The translations under genes were made by a program, and so were the position numbers. Positions 48,501 to 60,336 of a stretch of 64,000 bases of DNA are shown here, one piece after another. This DNA is from Nepenthes gracilis (taxonomy: Eukaryota; Streptophyta; Magnoliopsida; Caryophyllales; Nepenthaceae), in NCBI GenBank assembly GCA_033239525.1, contig BSYO01000033.1, positions 7,121,501-7,185,500 of the forward strand, read 5' to 3'. The notes beneath the pieces were generated by a model. The model was given only the letters and a program-made list of their open reading frames with translations, ran no database searches and was not told the DNA's origin. The stretch's first letter is position 1. Each line of letters starts with the position of its first letter.

Positions 48501-49674
48501 AAAAAACTCATTAAATTTACCTTCGCCAACAAAATAGAGCGCCTTTCGGCCTTCTTATCAATCTTGCTTCATGAGCAATAGAATTTTCACACACCACTAA
48601 ATCTCAATTTTCACACCCCCCACGTCACTTGTGAATGTTAACGGGTAGGATAATGTGAGTGTAACAAAATATATATAATGAGAAAACTTTAAAATTGATA
48701 CTCAACGATGGAGGAGTTTTCACAAAAGAGAGCATTTTACAAGCTTTAAAGATGGAATCTTTAGAGGAGTTGCCTTATGTAATATAATCACAAAAATTAT
48801 TGTATAAGTTGTGGAATGTAGGTATACATTGAGAGGGTTTAAAATTAGGTAAAAAAAATGTAGCAATTAAGAAATGCACACCCCAACGCTTGAGTGCTGC
48901 ACAAGTACCCATTAGGCTTGCATTGGATTCGTATCCAAGCGCTTGAGTGCCGATCGGATGTTCATTAGGCGCACGTAATATGAAAAGTATGCTTCAAGCG
49001 CGCTTCAAGCGCCGATATTTTGATCAGGGCACTTGTGCGCGTCTCGGACACACATTAAGCATGAACATATTGGAGAAGAAGCTTGTGCACAGATCAGGTG
49101 CAAGGCCGGTATGGATACCATGAGTTATGCATTTGTGAATGTCAGTTGTGAACATGATATAGATCTTTATGACACTAGAAATACGCTAATGACCAACAAG
49201 ACTCGATTACGCAATATGCCAATATAAAATATGTCTAACAAAAATGTGTCCAAACAAGGCAAAAATCATAAGTGTTACACTACCCAATTGCAAATGAAGT
49301 GTTATGAACGATCACCATATAAGTGATTGTCATTAGCAGTCTTCTATATCATTCTGTTCCAATCACAGTCATCAGAATGCAATGTGGAGAACTGAAGTCT
49401 TATAAACTAGACAGGTTCTAATTGGCTGGACAGACAACAAGTCGCTAATTAATTGCCTAGAAAACTATATCTTATGCAAAGAAATTTTGTTTTTAAAAGA
49501 TAGAGTTGATTCCCACTTATGATATGAAACTCGTCACATCAAAAATATTATCTCTAACACTTTTTCTCTGACTCGCTTTTTTAAATCCGATTTCCCCCTT
49601 TTGGAGGGGGTGATCTTTATGATTCTTCAAAGTGATTTCCAAGAATTGAACATACTTCTGCAATGTCACTCCTC
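45596..49674. other. AT-rich spacer upstream of glutaredoxin 2
   Basis: No gene recognised. It holds poly-A/T-rich DNA and one GC-richer patch (48888-49040) described separately. Short ORFs near 46474 and 47384 show no domain. Confidence 0.6.
48888..49040. repeat. CGCTTGAG-rich patch, LTR-promoter-like
   Basis: ACGCTTGAGTGC (48889), GCGCTTGAGTGCCGATCGG (48937) and GCTTCAAGCGCGCTTCAAGCGCC (48992) in otherwise AT-rich DNA. The same words mark the chromovirus LTR promoters at about 32690 and 38570 and the copies at 51331 and 56450. Probably an LTR fragment. Confidence 0.4.
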
Positions 49675-49682
49675 TATAAATA
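49675..49682 (+). promoter_or_regulatory. TATA box of glutaredoxin 2
   Basis: TATAAATA in CTATAAATAG, 130 bp before the ATG, the same decamer as at glutaredoxin 1. Confidence 0.7.
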
Positions 49683-49811
49683 GATGTCCAAGGTAGTACA
49701 GCTTCCTCATAGCAAAGCTGTCTTTTCACAAGCATACAAGAGCATAGTCAAACTCTGCAATTAGCATTGGTTCTTCTTTCGATATTTACAAATCATCGAC
49801 ATATATAGGAG

Positions 49812-50147
49812 ATGGATGCTCTGAGGCGATTGGTAGATGAAAAGCCGGTGGTGGTCTTCAGCAGGAGCTCCTGCTGCGTGTCCCACTCCATGAAACAACT
49901 CATATGCAGCTATGGAGCTAATCTGACGGTCTACGAGCTCGATGAAATTCCCAATGGCCGAGAAGTCGACAGGGCCCTTCAGAGCATTGGGTGCAGGCCT
50001 AGTGTACCGGCTGTGTTCATCGGCCAGAAGTTTGTTGGCGGGGCTAATGAAGTGATCAGCCTCCAGGTGCAAGGGAAACTGGTGCCAATGCTGATGGAGG
50101 CTGGAGCTATATTTGTTTGGAATAGAGCATCTTCTACCAGTTGCTAG
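49812..50147 (+). CDS. CC-type glutaredoxin, CCVS active site
   Basis: Single-exon 111-aa CC-type glutaredoxin. Identity to the gene at 20429 is 81 of 107 positions, counted by eye. Active site C21-C22-V23-S24: the resolving Cys of the paralogue is Ser here, so only a monothiol-type mechanism is expected. Glutathione-pocket elements SVPAVFIG and GGANE are kept, as is LVPML near the end. The C-terminus reads AGAIFVWNRASSTSC, four residues longer than the paralogue, with a terminal Cys and no ALWL. A family role in TGA-factor binding is known for relatives; the altered end makes it uncertain here. The start is supported by alignment with the paralogue and by the TATA box 130 bp upstream. Confidence 0.95.
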   Translation: MDALRRLVDEKPVVVFSRSSCCVSHSMKQLICSYGANLTVYELDEIPNGREVDRALQSIGCRPSVPAVFIGQKFVGGANEVISLQVQGKLVPMLMEAGAIFVWNRASSTSC

Positions 50148-50305
50148 AACCCAAAGCTATAAGCATGCAACAAAGGAACGTTTATCGTAGAAGCTTGTTT
50201 CTTTAGCTTAATACAATGAGTTATAAATCATATGTAAGGCATATATTTCTATGGCCTTATGAATCCTATTAGTTGTACTAGGTGGTCTTCCTTTCTATTT
50301 TGATA

Positions 50306-50311
50306 AATAAA
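50306..50311 (+). terminator. Possible polyadenylation signal of glutaredoxin 2
   Basis: AATAAA about 160 bp after the stop codon. Placement by motif only. Confidence 0.4.
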
Positions 50312-51330
50312 GATGCAGTTAACATTATATAGGTCATCTCAACGGCTCATAGCCAATTAACGCATGTCATTGCTATTTTGGTTTCGTTTCTGACCTTATG
50401 ATTACTAGTTCTTTTTGATATGTCTGATAGATGAGGTTGAAACTTAAAAAAATATATTTTGTCAACTCAAACACATGATTATTATTTAAATTTAATATTT
50501 TTGTCTGATCCTATACAATAATTCTTTCATACATCCAATTTAAGGCTTATGGGCTTATGCATATTTGACTCTCTAATGCATGAGATTCAGTATGCCCCAT
50601 TTTTCGGCCATTCATCTAGTCTCTTTCAGGCTTTGAAATGTGGGATTTAGTTAGATTTACTTGTGCATGGACAACATTGGCAATCACAATAAGGCTCTCA
50701 ATTCTTGGAGGATGTGTTAGCCCCCGGATCCAAAAGAATTGAGGAGGATATATTTCTTGGCGTTTAAATCATTTTATCTTTTAATCTTTACTGTTTATTT
50801 AAAATTTAAAAATTAATTACATTTATGTGAAATTAATACTTTCAAATTATTAAATTGTGATATTTTATTTGAAAATAAATGCTATAATTAAGAAATAAAA
50901 AGACTTTATCTTCATAAAATATACAACCCTTTAAATTCAAAAGAAAATTCCTGTAGTTGAAATTCATGGAGGGTGAATCTGATAGCCTATTGAAGATGTT
51001 TAGGATTAACACTAGTCATTTCCCATGGAGTATGAGGAAAGATACTGAGTAGTATGCTTTCTACGTTTGGCATGCTTATTTGACAAAAAATAGCTTGCTG
51101 AAAATTATTGTCCTTATACCTTATATTTTTTATTGGGCTAGTACACTTATTAACTGAAACGTGAACTTAACATTAAAATATATATATGTCATTTTATTTT
51201 TAAAATTCAACAACTATTTACTTCTTACCATCAATACACATTATAAAAGCTTGGATTATCAGTTGGCAACACTCCCAACCTCGTTACTAATCCCAAGCTA
51301 AAAACATCACTATATCAATACATCAGTGGA
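50312..51330. other. Spacer downstream of glutaredoxin 2
   Basis: AT-rich, no gene or repeat family recognised. Confidence 0.6.
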
Positions 51331-51988
51331 CGCTTGAGCAGCGCTCGAGGCGCGCCTTTAGCGCACATTCCAGGATATACGTGCCTGATTCACACCCGAT
51401 CGATATTCGAGAGCTGATTCTAAAGGCCTGGAGCTCGAATGATGCTCGAGCGCGCTCAAAATTTATAAAATTGTGCAAACGTGATTTTAGTGTAACACTC
51501 TGAATATATTTTTAATTATTTCATGATAATATAATGTCAAATTAAATTTGGTAATTATTTCTTAATTTGTAATTATCTTTGGGATTAAAATTTGTATAGT
51601 TAGACTAATAAGTGGGCTTAATGAGTTTAGAATATTCAGATCAATAAATTGAGTTTAAATGCTTGGATGATTAATTTAAATTTAGATTAATTAGTGAGTT
51701 AGGTTAAACTAATATAATTACAAATCAAGTTAACTGAATTAATAACTATTAGGTAAACTTTAGCGTATCAAAATTTATTGACTAAAAATATAATTAACCT
51801 TAAATCAAGTTAATATATATATATATAATAAAATTTAGAGTAAATTTTAAATGTTGTTGTAAGAGTAGTAAGAAAATTAATTATAAATAAATAAATATAT
51901 ATATATATATATACATTAATAATATTATTAATATAACTAAAAAATTAATTAAAAATAAATAAATATAATATATATATATCTCTTAACA

Positions 51989-51991
51989 TTA

Positions 51992-52036
<45 letters not shown>
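51989..52036. repeat. (AAT/ATT)n microsatellite
   Basis: AATAATAATAAT followed directly by a run of ATT triplets, so it can fold back on itself. A purine-rich GGGAGGAAAAG... tract of about 120 bp follows. Confidence 0.85.
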
Positions 52037-52040
<4 letters not shown>

Positions 52041-53130
52041 AACGGACGGAGGAAGAGAAGGGAGGAAAAGTAAGAAAGAAAAGAAAAGAGAAGAAAGGAA
52101 AGAGAGGGAGAAAAGAAAAGGAAGGAGGGGAAGAAGGAAAGGGCAAGAGGGGAAGGCGCGGATGGGAGCGGCAAAGAAGGAAAGGGAATCGGCTCACATG
52201 GAAACATTGGGCGAAATGCTAACCGGACTCTTCATTACTTAAGGAGGCAGTAGGGTGAGGGGAAGAGGAAACGCACGAATCGAAGGACACACTGCCGTTG
52301 CCGCTGTCGCCGGAAAGTGAAGAGAGAAATTGAGGCAAGTAAACTTCCTACCTCGCAAAATAAACTCTTCCTTCATTCTTGTTAATGTCGAATCTCTGAT
52401 TTTATGCCTTGATTTGGTGGGAAACCGGTGAAACCTTTAGGCTTACGAATTGGGAACCCGAATGCAGAGCCACGGCTCTGAGAAAACGACCGACTTTTTG
52501 GGCTTGATGATGAATTGGGGTTTAGTAATTTGTCTAATGGAGTTCTAAAGTATTGTTTACATGTTATACCTCCTGATCTTGGGGGACTGGCTGCAGTCGT
52601 GAGAAACAGTGCACCGTGCTCTGTTTCGGTATTCCAACCGGGTCCAGTGACCCGGCAGTGGCAAGAAGATTTGAACACATTTATTTTGCAAGTAAAATTC
52701 CCATTTTTGCAAGAAAATCGTTCCATGCCTTGATTGTGTGGGAATTGTGGCTTTGCTTTGGTAAATCGAGATTTGGGGGAAAACAGAGGTGGCGAGGAAA
52801 ACAAAAGAAATTCGACGGTACCATGACGATTTGGGCATTATAGTTAGTAGGTTTGTGCTATCAATCTCTTATCTTTACCTGAAAGCCCAGAATTTTCCCT
52901 CGTTACGGTGGGAAATCGAACTCACCAGTAGAACAGAGCAACCGGGTCCACCGCGTTATCATGCGAATCATTGGGTAGGATTTTGTATTTATGTGTACGA
53001 GACATGTATGTATATACATGTATAAATGCGTGGGTACGCCGATTGGTATGGTTTTGTAGATGATATGGTGCTGTGTTGTGTGTGTATCGCGGCGTGAGTA
53101 TGCGTGGTCTGGCTGTGGGTGTACTGCCTG

Positions 53131-53218
53131 GTTGTGAGCCGGCAGTGAGAAGGTGGTGCTGCTGCCGTCGCCGTGTTGTGAGCCGGCAGTGAGGAGATGG
53201 TGTTGCTGCCGTGCGCCG
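53131..53218. repeat. 44-bp tandem duplication
   Basis: GTTGTGAGCCGGCAGTGAG begins both units, at 53131 and 53175. Each continues through a GGTGYTGCTGCCGT block. Two units, few differences. Confidence 0.8.
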
Positions 53219-53323
53219 CGGTTTGTGGGTGCATAGGGGCGTATATACACCAGTGTGGGTGCGTAGATATATAAACGTGTATGTATAGGTAGATGACGAG
53301 GCGGTAGATATATATGTATTTGG

Positions 53324-53385
53324 ATGGCAGTGTGAGTATATAAACATGTATGGCAGTGTGAGTATATAAACATGTATGGCAGTGT
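53324..53385. repeat. 26-bp tandem repeat, 2.4 units
   Basis: ATGGCAGTGTGAGTATATAA plus ACATGT at 53324 and 53350, identical, then the first 10 bases again at 53376. Confidence 0.9.
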
Positions 53386-53503
53386 CGTATGTGTGCGTGT
53401 AATATATATATATAACACATCATATATTTACATAAATATACGTAAAATCTCCTCTGTAAGCATAAATAATTTTATATGCACACGGTGTCGATTTTATATT
53501 TCT

Positions 53504-53506
<3 letters not shown>

Positions 53507-53538
<32 letters not shown>
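53507..53538. repeat. (AT)n microsatellite
   Basis: About 16 AT units in an already AT-rich, TATG/TGTG-rich stretch. Confidence 0.9.
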
Positions 53539-53541
<3 letters not shown>

Positions 53542-54844
53542 TATGCAGCTATATATAAATATATAAATTGAGTATATGATGCCTATATGTGTATGAAATT
53601 ATATATGCTGTGACACATGTGACGTGAGTTGAAAGGATATGTATATATATTTTAAATTAGTTCGGGGTTGAAAATAAGATAATTTATTATAGTTTGATTA
53701 TTAATTATGAAACTTGTTGAAATAGTTAAACAATGTGAGTAATTGTAACCTTGTTCGGTAGCAGCAAAATAAGAAGTATTTTATAGTTTTAGAGATAAAA
53801 TTTGGGACACCAAATGAGTTTGAAAGGATTTAATAAAATATTATAGTATTTGGTCGAATACTCAAACTTTTCTTAAACTTACTCTCATTCCTATAATAAA
53901 TAAGTCTTCACGTTGGATTTGATCACGTGTATGTATTTTATTGGTATTTTATGGATAAGTAAAGAATATTGTATGAAGACTTTATGGTATCCGAATGAAT
54001 GAGAGTTCGTAAGACTTTAGAAGTAGTTTATACTTTTTCAATACTTATTCCATTCCGAATGTGGAGGTCGTTAAGATTGAAGGGTGATACTTATAGGTTA
54101 GTGACCATCGTAGAGAATAATATCAATGATATCATTGGTGAGGGCTATCAAAATTAGTATGAGTATATTACGAGTACAACATCTGGGAGGACCGTAATGG
54201 TATAGTAAGGATACCAAGGATACCGGGTAACCTTGTGGTACTTACCCAACCGTTAGGAGCATGAATACGCAACCTGTGATTCATTATGGTAGAATGAGGT
54301 CCATAGAGATTGTTAATATTTCGTATAGTATGATGTCGTATTGTGTTGACGATTGGATTCAATGAAATCCATATTGTATTCTTAATATCTGTTTATTTAT
54401 ATGACTTTCGAGTCATGGACATAACATGTTATTGAGTCTCGAATAGGAGTTAGTATATCACCTACTATTATTAATTTCATATATTTATTTTTATTATTTG
54501 GAATGCTTATTTGTATTCCTCTATTATTGATTATTTTTACTTATTGGGTATTCGAGTCATTCTTGTATTTTATTTGCTTCAGAGTAGTCAAATTGATATT
54601 AGAATAGAAGAGATCACATATTGTCGTGTAGACACCAAGTAGAGGTAATCTCAAATATTGAGGTTTCCATGATAGAGATTTGAAATTTTTTTTGGTTCGT
54701 TGACTTTTAGACATTTATTGAATTTTTATTTATGACGATTTTATATATTATGGACATCGATACTATTTCTATTTTAAGTAATTTATTATTAATATTATTG
54801 ATATTTATTTAATGAATTTGTATTATGGATTTGCCATTTTATAT

Positions 54845-56280
54845 AGAGCTGTTTAATGGGCAAAATAGTCTCATCGTTTGGTAACAAATGGTGATGAATA
54901 TTTTAACCCAAGAAAAAGGGGTAAAACTACTTCGAAGAAGGGAAGATAAGTCGGAGAATATGACGGAAGAGGAATAGTAAAATAAGAGAAGTTTGGTTAA
55001 TTATACGATCAAATTGTATCTCATAAGCAATACTCTTCAAGATGTCATTAGCTTATCGAATTTAATCGAGGTTTGAGACAAGCTTAAGAGTTTGTATAAG
55101 TCAAAATTCTTGACAATGAGATTATATATAAAGAAGCAATTTGATGGCTTACGGTTATCGAAAGGGGGAATCTTTAAAAAGTATTCAGATGAGTTTAATC
55201 GAATTTTGATGCAAATGTTGGCATTTGATGAAAAAATCAATGAGGAAGACAAAGTGTTGGTATTACTGGCTTCTTTGTCGATCTTGTACAATCATATTGT
55301 CACGACACTACAATTCGAAAAAGACATGCTTAATTTCGATGAGGTCATCGCTTTCTTATTTATGGATGAGTCAAGGCAGAGGGAAAGTACTGAGGCTTCA
55401 GATGAGTCAAGGCTCTTGGTTACTACTAGCGATCAGGGACACAAAAAATTGAGAGACCGAGGGGACAAGTCGGAGAGAAGCATTGGTCGGTTCAAGTTTA
55501 AAAATATGGAATACTTCCATTAAGATAAGAAAGGTCACATGAAATGGAATTATCTTGAGAAGAAGTCGGAAAAGGATAGTGGAGGTGAGTGCCAAAAGAG
55601 GAAGGATCAGGATAAAGATAATCGAGCCTCTATTGGTTCCTGCAAAGACCTTTGGGTTATCCATACCTGAGAGACACGAAGTTTTTTGAGCTAAGAGATG
55701 AATTGGATGATGGATAGTGGCTCTTCCTACTATGCAACATCAAGGAAACCTCTATTCACCAACTATATGCTCGGGGACTACGGGGTATTGAAGATGGATA
55801 ACGATGGTTTGTCGAGGGTTATGGCATCGGAGATGTTTGCTTGCGGACAAGCAATGGGTCGAATCTCATATTGAAGGTTGTGTGACATGTCTCGAATTTA
55901 AGGTTAAATGTGATTTCAATCGGGAAGTTTGATGGGGAAGGTTTCAATATGGCATTCAAAAAAGGCCATTGGAAACTCACCAAAGGTGCCTCGATTGTGG
56001 CAAATGGAAGTAAGTGATCAAGCTAATATTTGATGATAGTTTCGGTTGCCAAGGATAGAGCTAAGGCGACCAATGGGGGTATTGATCAAAGTGGCCCAAA
56101 GAGGAGACTCAGGAGTGTTAGTGGAAATTATTTGACCCCGAAGAAGAAATCGAATGGGAGTGGGACTACTCCATATTCGATGGAGTAGAAGAGAGTATCA
56201 TTCAGGTTTGCAGAAGTCGACACCGACATCTTATTTGAGAGGAAGTTGCCAAAGGACAGGCGATGACGGTTATTGAGTGA
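54845..56280 (+). pseudogene. Copia gag-protease relic (Copia-3)
   Basis: Plus strand, related to Copia-1 and Copia-2 Gag: YTIKLYLISNTLQDVISLSN (after stops), KSKFLTMRLYIKKQFDGLRL (from 55092), DEKINEEDKVLVLLASLS and HIVTTLQFEKDML. The zinc knuckle region (about 55500) has lost its cysteines but keeps DKKGHMKW. A protease motif, MDSGSSYYATSRKPLF, starts near 55710 and is followed by YMLGDYGVLKM. After about 56000 no integrase, RT or RNase H is present. It is 5'-truncated inside the Gag start and flanked by non-Copia sequence, so it is either an inserted fragment or an internal deletion product. The early Gag codon that is TAG in Copia-1 and -2 is CAA here. Confidence 0.8.
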
Positions 56281-56444
56281 AAAAGAAGGGTCTCCACACT
56301 AGGTCATGAGGAAAGGTTTGTTGAGTTTTTTGATCGCTCTTTTATTGGTGTCCCAACAAATAAAATGTCATCGAAAAATTGTGCAAGATTCATGCGATGA
56401 TTGGACTATTCGCACGTGCAACGAGCTGCTAGGAGTCAGGGGTC

Positions 56445-56700
56445 GAGTCGGGCGCTTGAGGCTTACTCGAGCAATGAAGAAGTGGGAATTCCATAAGGTG
56501 GACACCTGAGTAGCGCCGGAGGCGCACCTCACTCGGGCGCTACTCAGGAGTGAATTCCATGCGAGCCTGATCCGCCACCAATCGGCGCTCGAGTGCCGAT
56601 TCAAGAGGCTCAGCGCTCGAAGGGTGCTCGATCGTGCCCGAGGTTTATAAAATTGTGCAAATGTAATTTTAGGGTTAGGAATTCCGAAATATTTTTCCAC
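56445..56700 (+). repeat. Second copy of the CGCTCGAG promoter sequence
   Basis: GGGCGCTTGAGGC, CGGCGCTCGAGTGCCGATTC and CAGCGCTCGAAGGGTGCTCG lead to GGTTTATAAAATTGTGCAAATG (about 56643-56664), nearly identical to 51470-51490. Similarity stops after about 56690. Probably the start of a second LTR of the family at 51331. Confidence 0.5.
56505..56548. repeat. Perfect 13-bp inverted repeat
   Basis: CCTGAGTAGCGCC (56505-56517) and its exact reverse complement GGCGCTACTCAGG (56536-56548), with an 18-nt GC-rich loop. GAATTCCAT lies outside the right arm and GGAATTCCAT outside the left. Confidence 0.85.
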
Positions 56701-56759
56701 AATGGGCGCCTCACAATGAGTGCGGAGAGAAGAGAAAGAGGTTTGGAGTCTAGTTAAGA

Positions 56760-59700
56760 TCCGATTTTAATTCCGTTTTTTGCTAAAGTGGGATACTTAG
56801 TTCTTGAGGTCATTTTTGGAAATATATTTTTATTTGGTAACTCTTTTTCTTATTATATTTCTTTTGTGGGTTATCGGGTGTGTTGAAAGGAGATTGTATT
56901 CAACCATTTGTCACTCGGGTTTAAAGTGTAGGGATTTTGAAATGAGTTCTTTTAACCAATATTATTTATAGTGGATTTGTTCAGAATTTGTCCTGTGATT
57001 TTTTTCTTGATTGAAAAATATTTTCCACGTTAAAAATTATTATGCATTGTATGTTTCTTATGCTCAAAAATTTGGTAGCTTATGGTTGGCGAGAGCTTTT
57101 GGTTTGTTCTACTGTGCCGGGTCAGGTGTGTCTAGGTGCTGAACCCCAATAATATTAGATATATGTGAACGCTGATTATATATATTTGAATATCTAAAAT
57201 TCATAATTTTTTATATACAATGAAGTTACTACTTTTAAATTTATATTCCCTGCAGAAAGATCTATTATTGTTTGTCAATCTAAACACTATTTATTTTTTT
57301 TACAGGGTAAGCTCATATAACAAGTCTTGCAGTGTAAATTGTTGCCGCAACATCCTATGGACGACGGCATAATCTCTACACATTTTATTAAATTTCATTA
57401 AACCTCAACATTAAGCACAGAGCACCCAATGTGTGAGATTTTACACCAAATAGGAATAACAGGAAACAAGTTTGCCTCTTAGTTAGCGTGGATGACTATT
57501 GTTGCAGGACGAGTCTCAGATATAACAGTTGTTTGAAGCTACGGGATCAAGCTCAGTAATGATGCATATATTTAACCTCTCGCCCATAATATAAGAATCT
57601 CATATACTGAATAAGTATATTCTTTACTTGCAAGGAATTTGAGCTTAAGTTAGCAATATAATTAGTTCGATGTGGCGTTGTAATCACCTCTGCAGATTTT
57701 CAGAGGCATTACATAATATAATGATAATTGAAATATATAAAATCGCTTATTATGGTAATCGAGTATATAACTTTGAAGAGTCCATACATTTATATTCAAG
57801 TTTTTAAAGTAAATTCCTTACTATTGTTGAATGAATCAAAGTAGTATTTTCTAATGGGTTCGTCGTGTTTGCTTATCTATGACGGATATATGATTTTTTT
57901 TAGTAAGTATTTACCAGTAAGATAATGAATTGTGGTTTTACTTCAAACTCTTCTTTGACCTTTCTTTTATGTCTTCTACTATGAGCTTTATCCAAGTATT
58001 TATCCTAGTAGGCACGTTATTTAGTCCTCTTTCCTATGATTAAACAACCACCTCAAGTACTTAACCTAATTTTGTCACCTATAACATTTTTTGAATCATG
58101 TCAACTGTTATTTTTTTCACATATTGCTATTTAATAACCCAATATTTTGATATATACCACTACCCTTAGAAGCAATATTATAATATTTTTTGTTCGGTTG
58201 AGCTGTATTCTCTTGCATTCAAGATTTTTAAAATACTTTTTGTTGGATTTTTGATTACTTTTTTATAAGTTCCATGCCCAATGAATAGGTTATCTGATGG
58301 TTCGCTTAATTTCTACATTAGGATTTGTTTGAGCAAAGGATAATAGCCATGTGAGAGCTTAATTCCTGATGGACGCATGAAGAAACACTTATATGTGGAT
58401 AGTAGTATTGGGCACACCTAAAGGGTGCACATATGCCAATAACATCAGCATTAGCACTCTAATCATGCCATAACCGCGCATATGCAAAGAGGTGGAATTT
58501 GTTAGTGGCATTCAAATTGGCATTTAGATATCAATGGGGACTATAAAAATTCTAAATCAATTTTTAGGGTAGATATGGAACATTTTAAACATAAAGAATA
58601 TTACATAAAAAGAGAGAAGAGAGAAAAGGAATTAATGAAAAGATTTCAACATTTGATTGAGGTTTGATTCGAGTTTCATCATTTATCAAATTTAAAAATA
58701 TTATTTTAATATTGATTTATCTATCAATAGTAAGTGTTCTCAGTATGATCAATTTTGGTGGATTGTTAAATATGGTGGGATTATATTTAATCGATTATTT
58801 ATACAAATTATTGTGAAAAATTATCAGAGATGATTAGTTGTAACCAAATATTCATTGTTAATATTATTCAAATATTATCCCACGGCTTTGATTTAATTGA
58901 AAAAAAAATTGTATTGTGTAACTTATATAGTTGGTAGAGGTTGCATATATTGTTCCTTATGTTCAATTCGAGAGAGAATGGTAGTTGATATTTAACAAAA
59001 TATTTGAATTTATTCTATCACTCCATGATATGTGAATTTTGTATCCCAACACATTTCTCCTTTATCTCATTAAATATATTGAAAAGAAATCTTCTAATAT
59101 ATAAAAAGAAAGAAATAAAAGAAAAATATTCCCCATCATCAACGCCCCCTCCTTTTCTCTCATATTGGCACCTAAATATTATTTATTGTATTGATATTGA
59201 TGTATATTTAAAAAATTGATTCAATTTAAATCATTTTATAACATGTATCTTAATATGATCTAAAGTCTTGAACTAATTTTTTACGTATCATAAACAAAAT
59301 AAAACACGATTAATAGGACTATGATTTTTTTAAAAAAATTACTCAAATACTTAAATTAGTAGATACTCAACTTAATAAGAAAGAAAATTAGAGAGTATCA
59401 AACCTTAGCTATCAATTAAGAGGGTGTGAGCCATCATTAGAGGACGTTCTTGGTTGTAGGCCATCCTTATGTTAAAGACAACTATTTTATATTATTAACA
59501 TAATATTAAGAGAAATTTTTTTTTTCTTGTAACTTAATGTCTCTATTTTTTGTACTTGCCTTTTGTCCGAGCATTTTCTCCCTTTTATATGCAAAGATAC
59601 TTGAATAGATTGACTATGTTTCATATACACGTCTAAATTCATGATAAGTTTTAATTAAATATGCTTTTGTAGATATTTACTTTACTATTAAAGGTATTTT

Positions 59701-60331
59701 CAGGCCATATTTCTAACCGTATTCCGAGGCTAGCACCTCAAGTCATCATGGTCTCAAAGCCGGCATTTCTTTTGGCCCTAGTCCAACTAACGATTGGCAC
59801 AGCCCAGCTATACCCCATGTCGGCACCTTGTGTGGCCTCAGTCGATGCCTCTCAGAAACCTTTTTAGAAGCCAATTATATTCATAAATAGTTACTTTTTA
59901 GGCTTTTACCTAGACAAAGTTTTTAGGCTAAAACTATAATCAGATGTAAAATAATCTGCGACCTTAGCTAATGGCCTAAGAATGTTTGAGCCAAGCCTAT
60001 TAAACTATTTATTGAGCCTAGATATATTATTTTGAGTTAGGCTACCAATTTAGATATTTTATTGAGTTTATTTGGACTAATTCATCATGGTAGGTCCCAT
60101 CATATGTCCTTTAGGTAACCTTATAAATTGAGAAGAGTTCCTTTTAGGTTCTATAATATATTGGCACAACACAATTCATTTACGGAAGTACCCATGAGTA
60201 CTAGGATTTAGGATACCATGTCGTCGCAAAAGGTTTAGAAGGGTGTAACAATTGAAGGCATTTAGAGAGATTTTTCTCTGATACCTACTATGTAGGCATA
60301 GGAACCAGGAATCAACTTAAAAAAACATGAA
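56760..60331. other. AT-rich spacer
   Basis: No coding domain, RNA gene or element boundary recognised. A GC-richer patch at 59710-59870 is not assignable. Confidence 0.6.
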
Positions 60332-60336
60332 ATAAG

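Larger units (their letters stand above)
51331..54840 (+). mobile_element. Chromovirus-LTR-like sequence
   Basis: It begins with a GCGCTCGAGGCGCGC-rich promoter and TTTATAAAATTGTGCAAACG (51470-51490), a TATA-like box matched at 56645-56665. A GA-rich leader follows, then GAAATTGAGGCAAGT (about 52328), resembling minus-strand GATTGAGGCAAGTG of the chromovirus LTR at 32515. The rest is a long non-coding stretch with simple repeats. The plan (CGCTCGAG words, TATA, leader, GAGGCAAG, long R-U5) resembles the LTRs at 30796 and 36691. No coding domain, target duplication or primer site was found, and limits are uncertain. ORFs at 52903-53423 are translations of simple repeats. Confidence 0.4.

Noticed and set aside
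52903..53423. Three overlapping minus-strand ORFs of 141-171 codons rich in His, Thr and Tyr
   Set aside because: They are translations of TGTG/TATG simple repeats and the 26- and 44-bp tandem units; three frames stay open because of the repeats.
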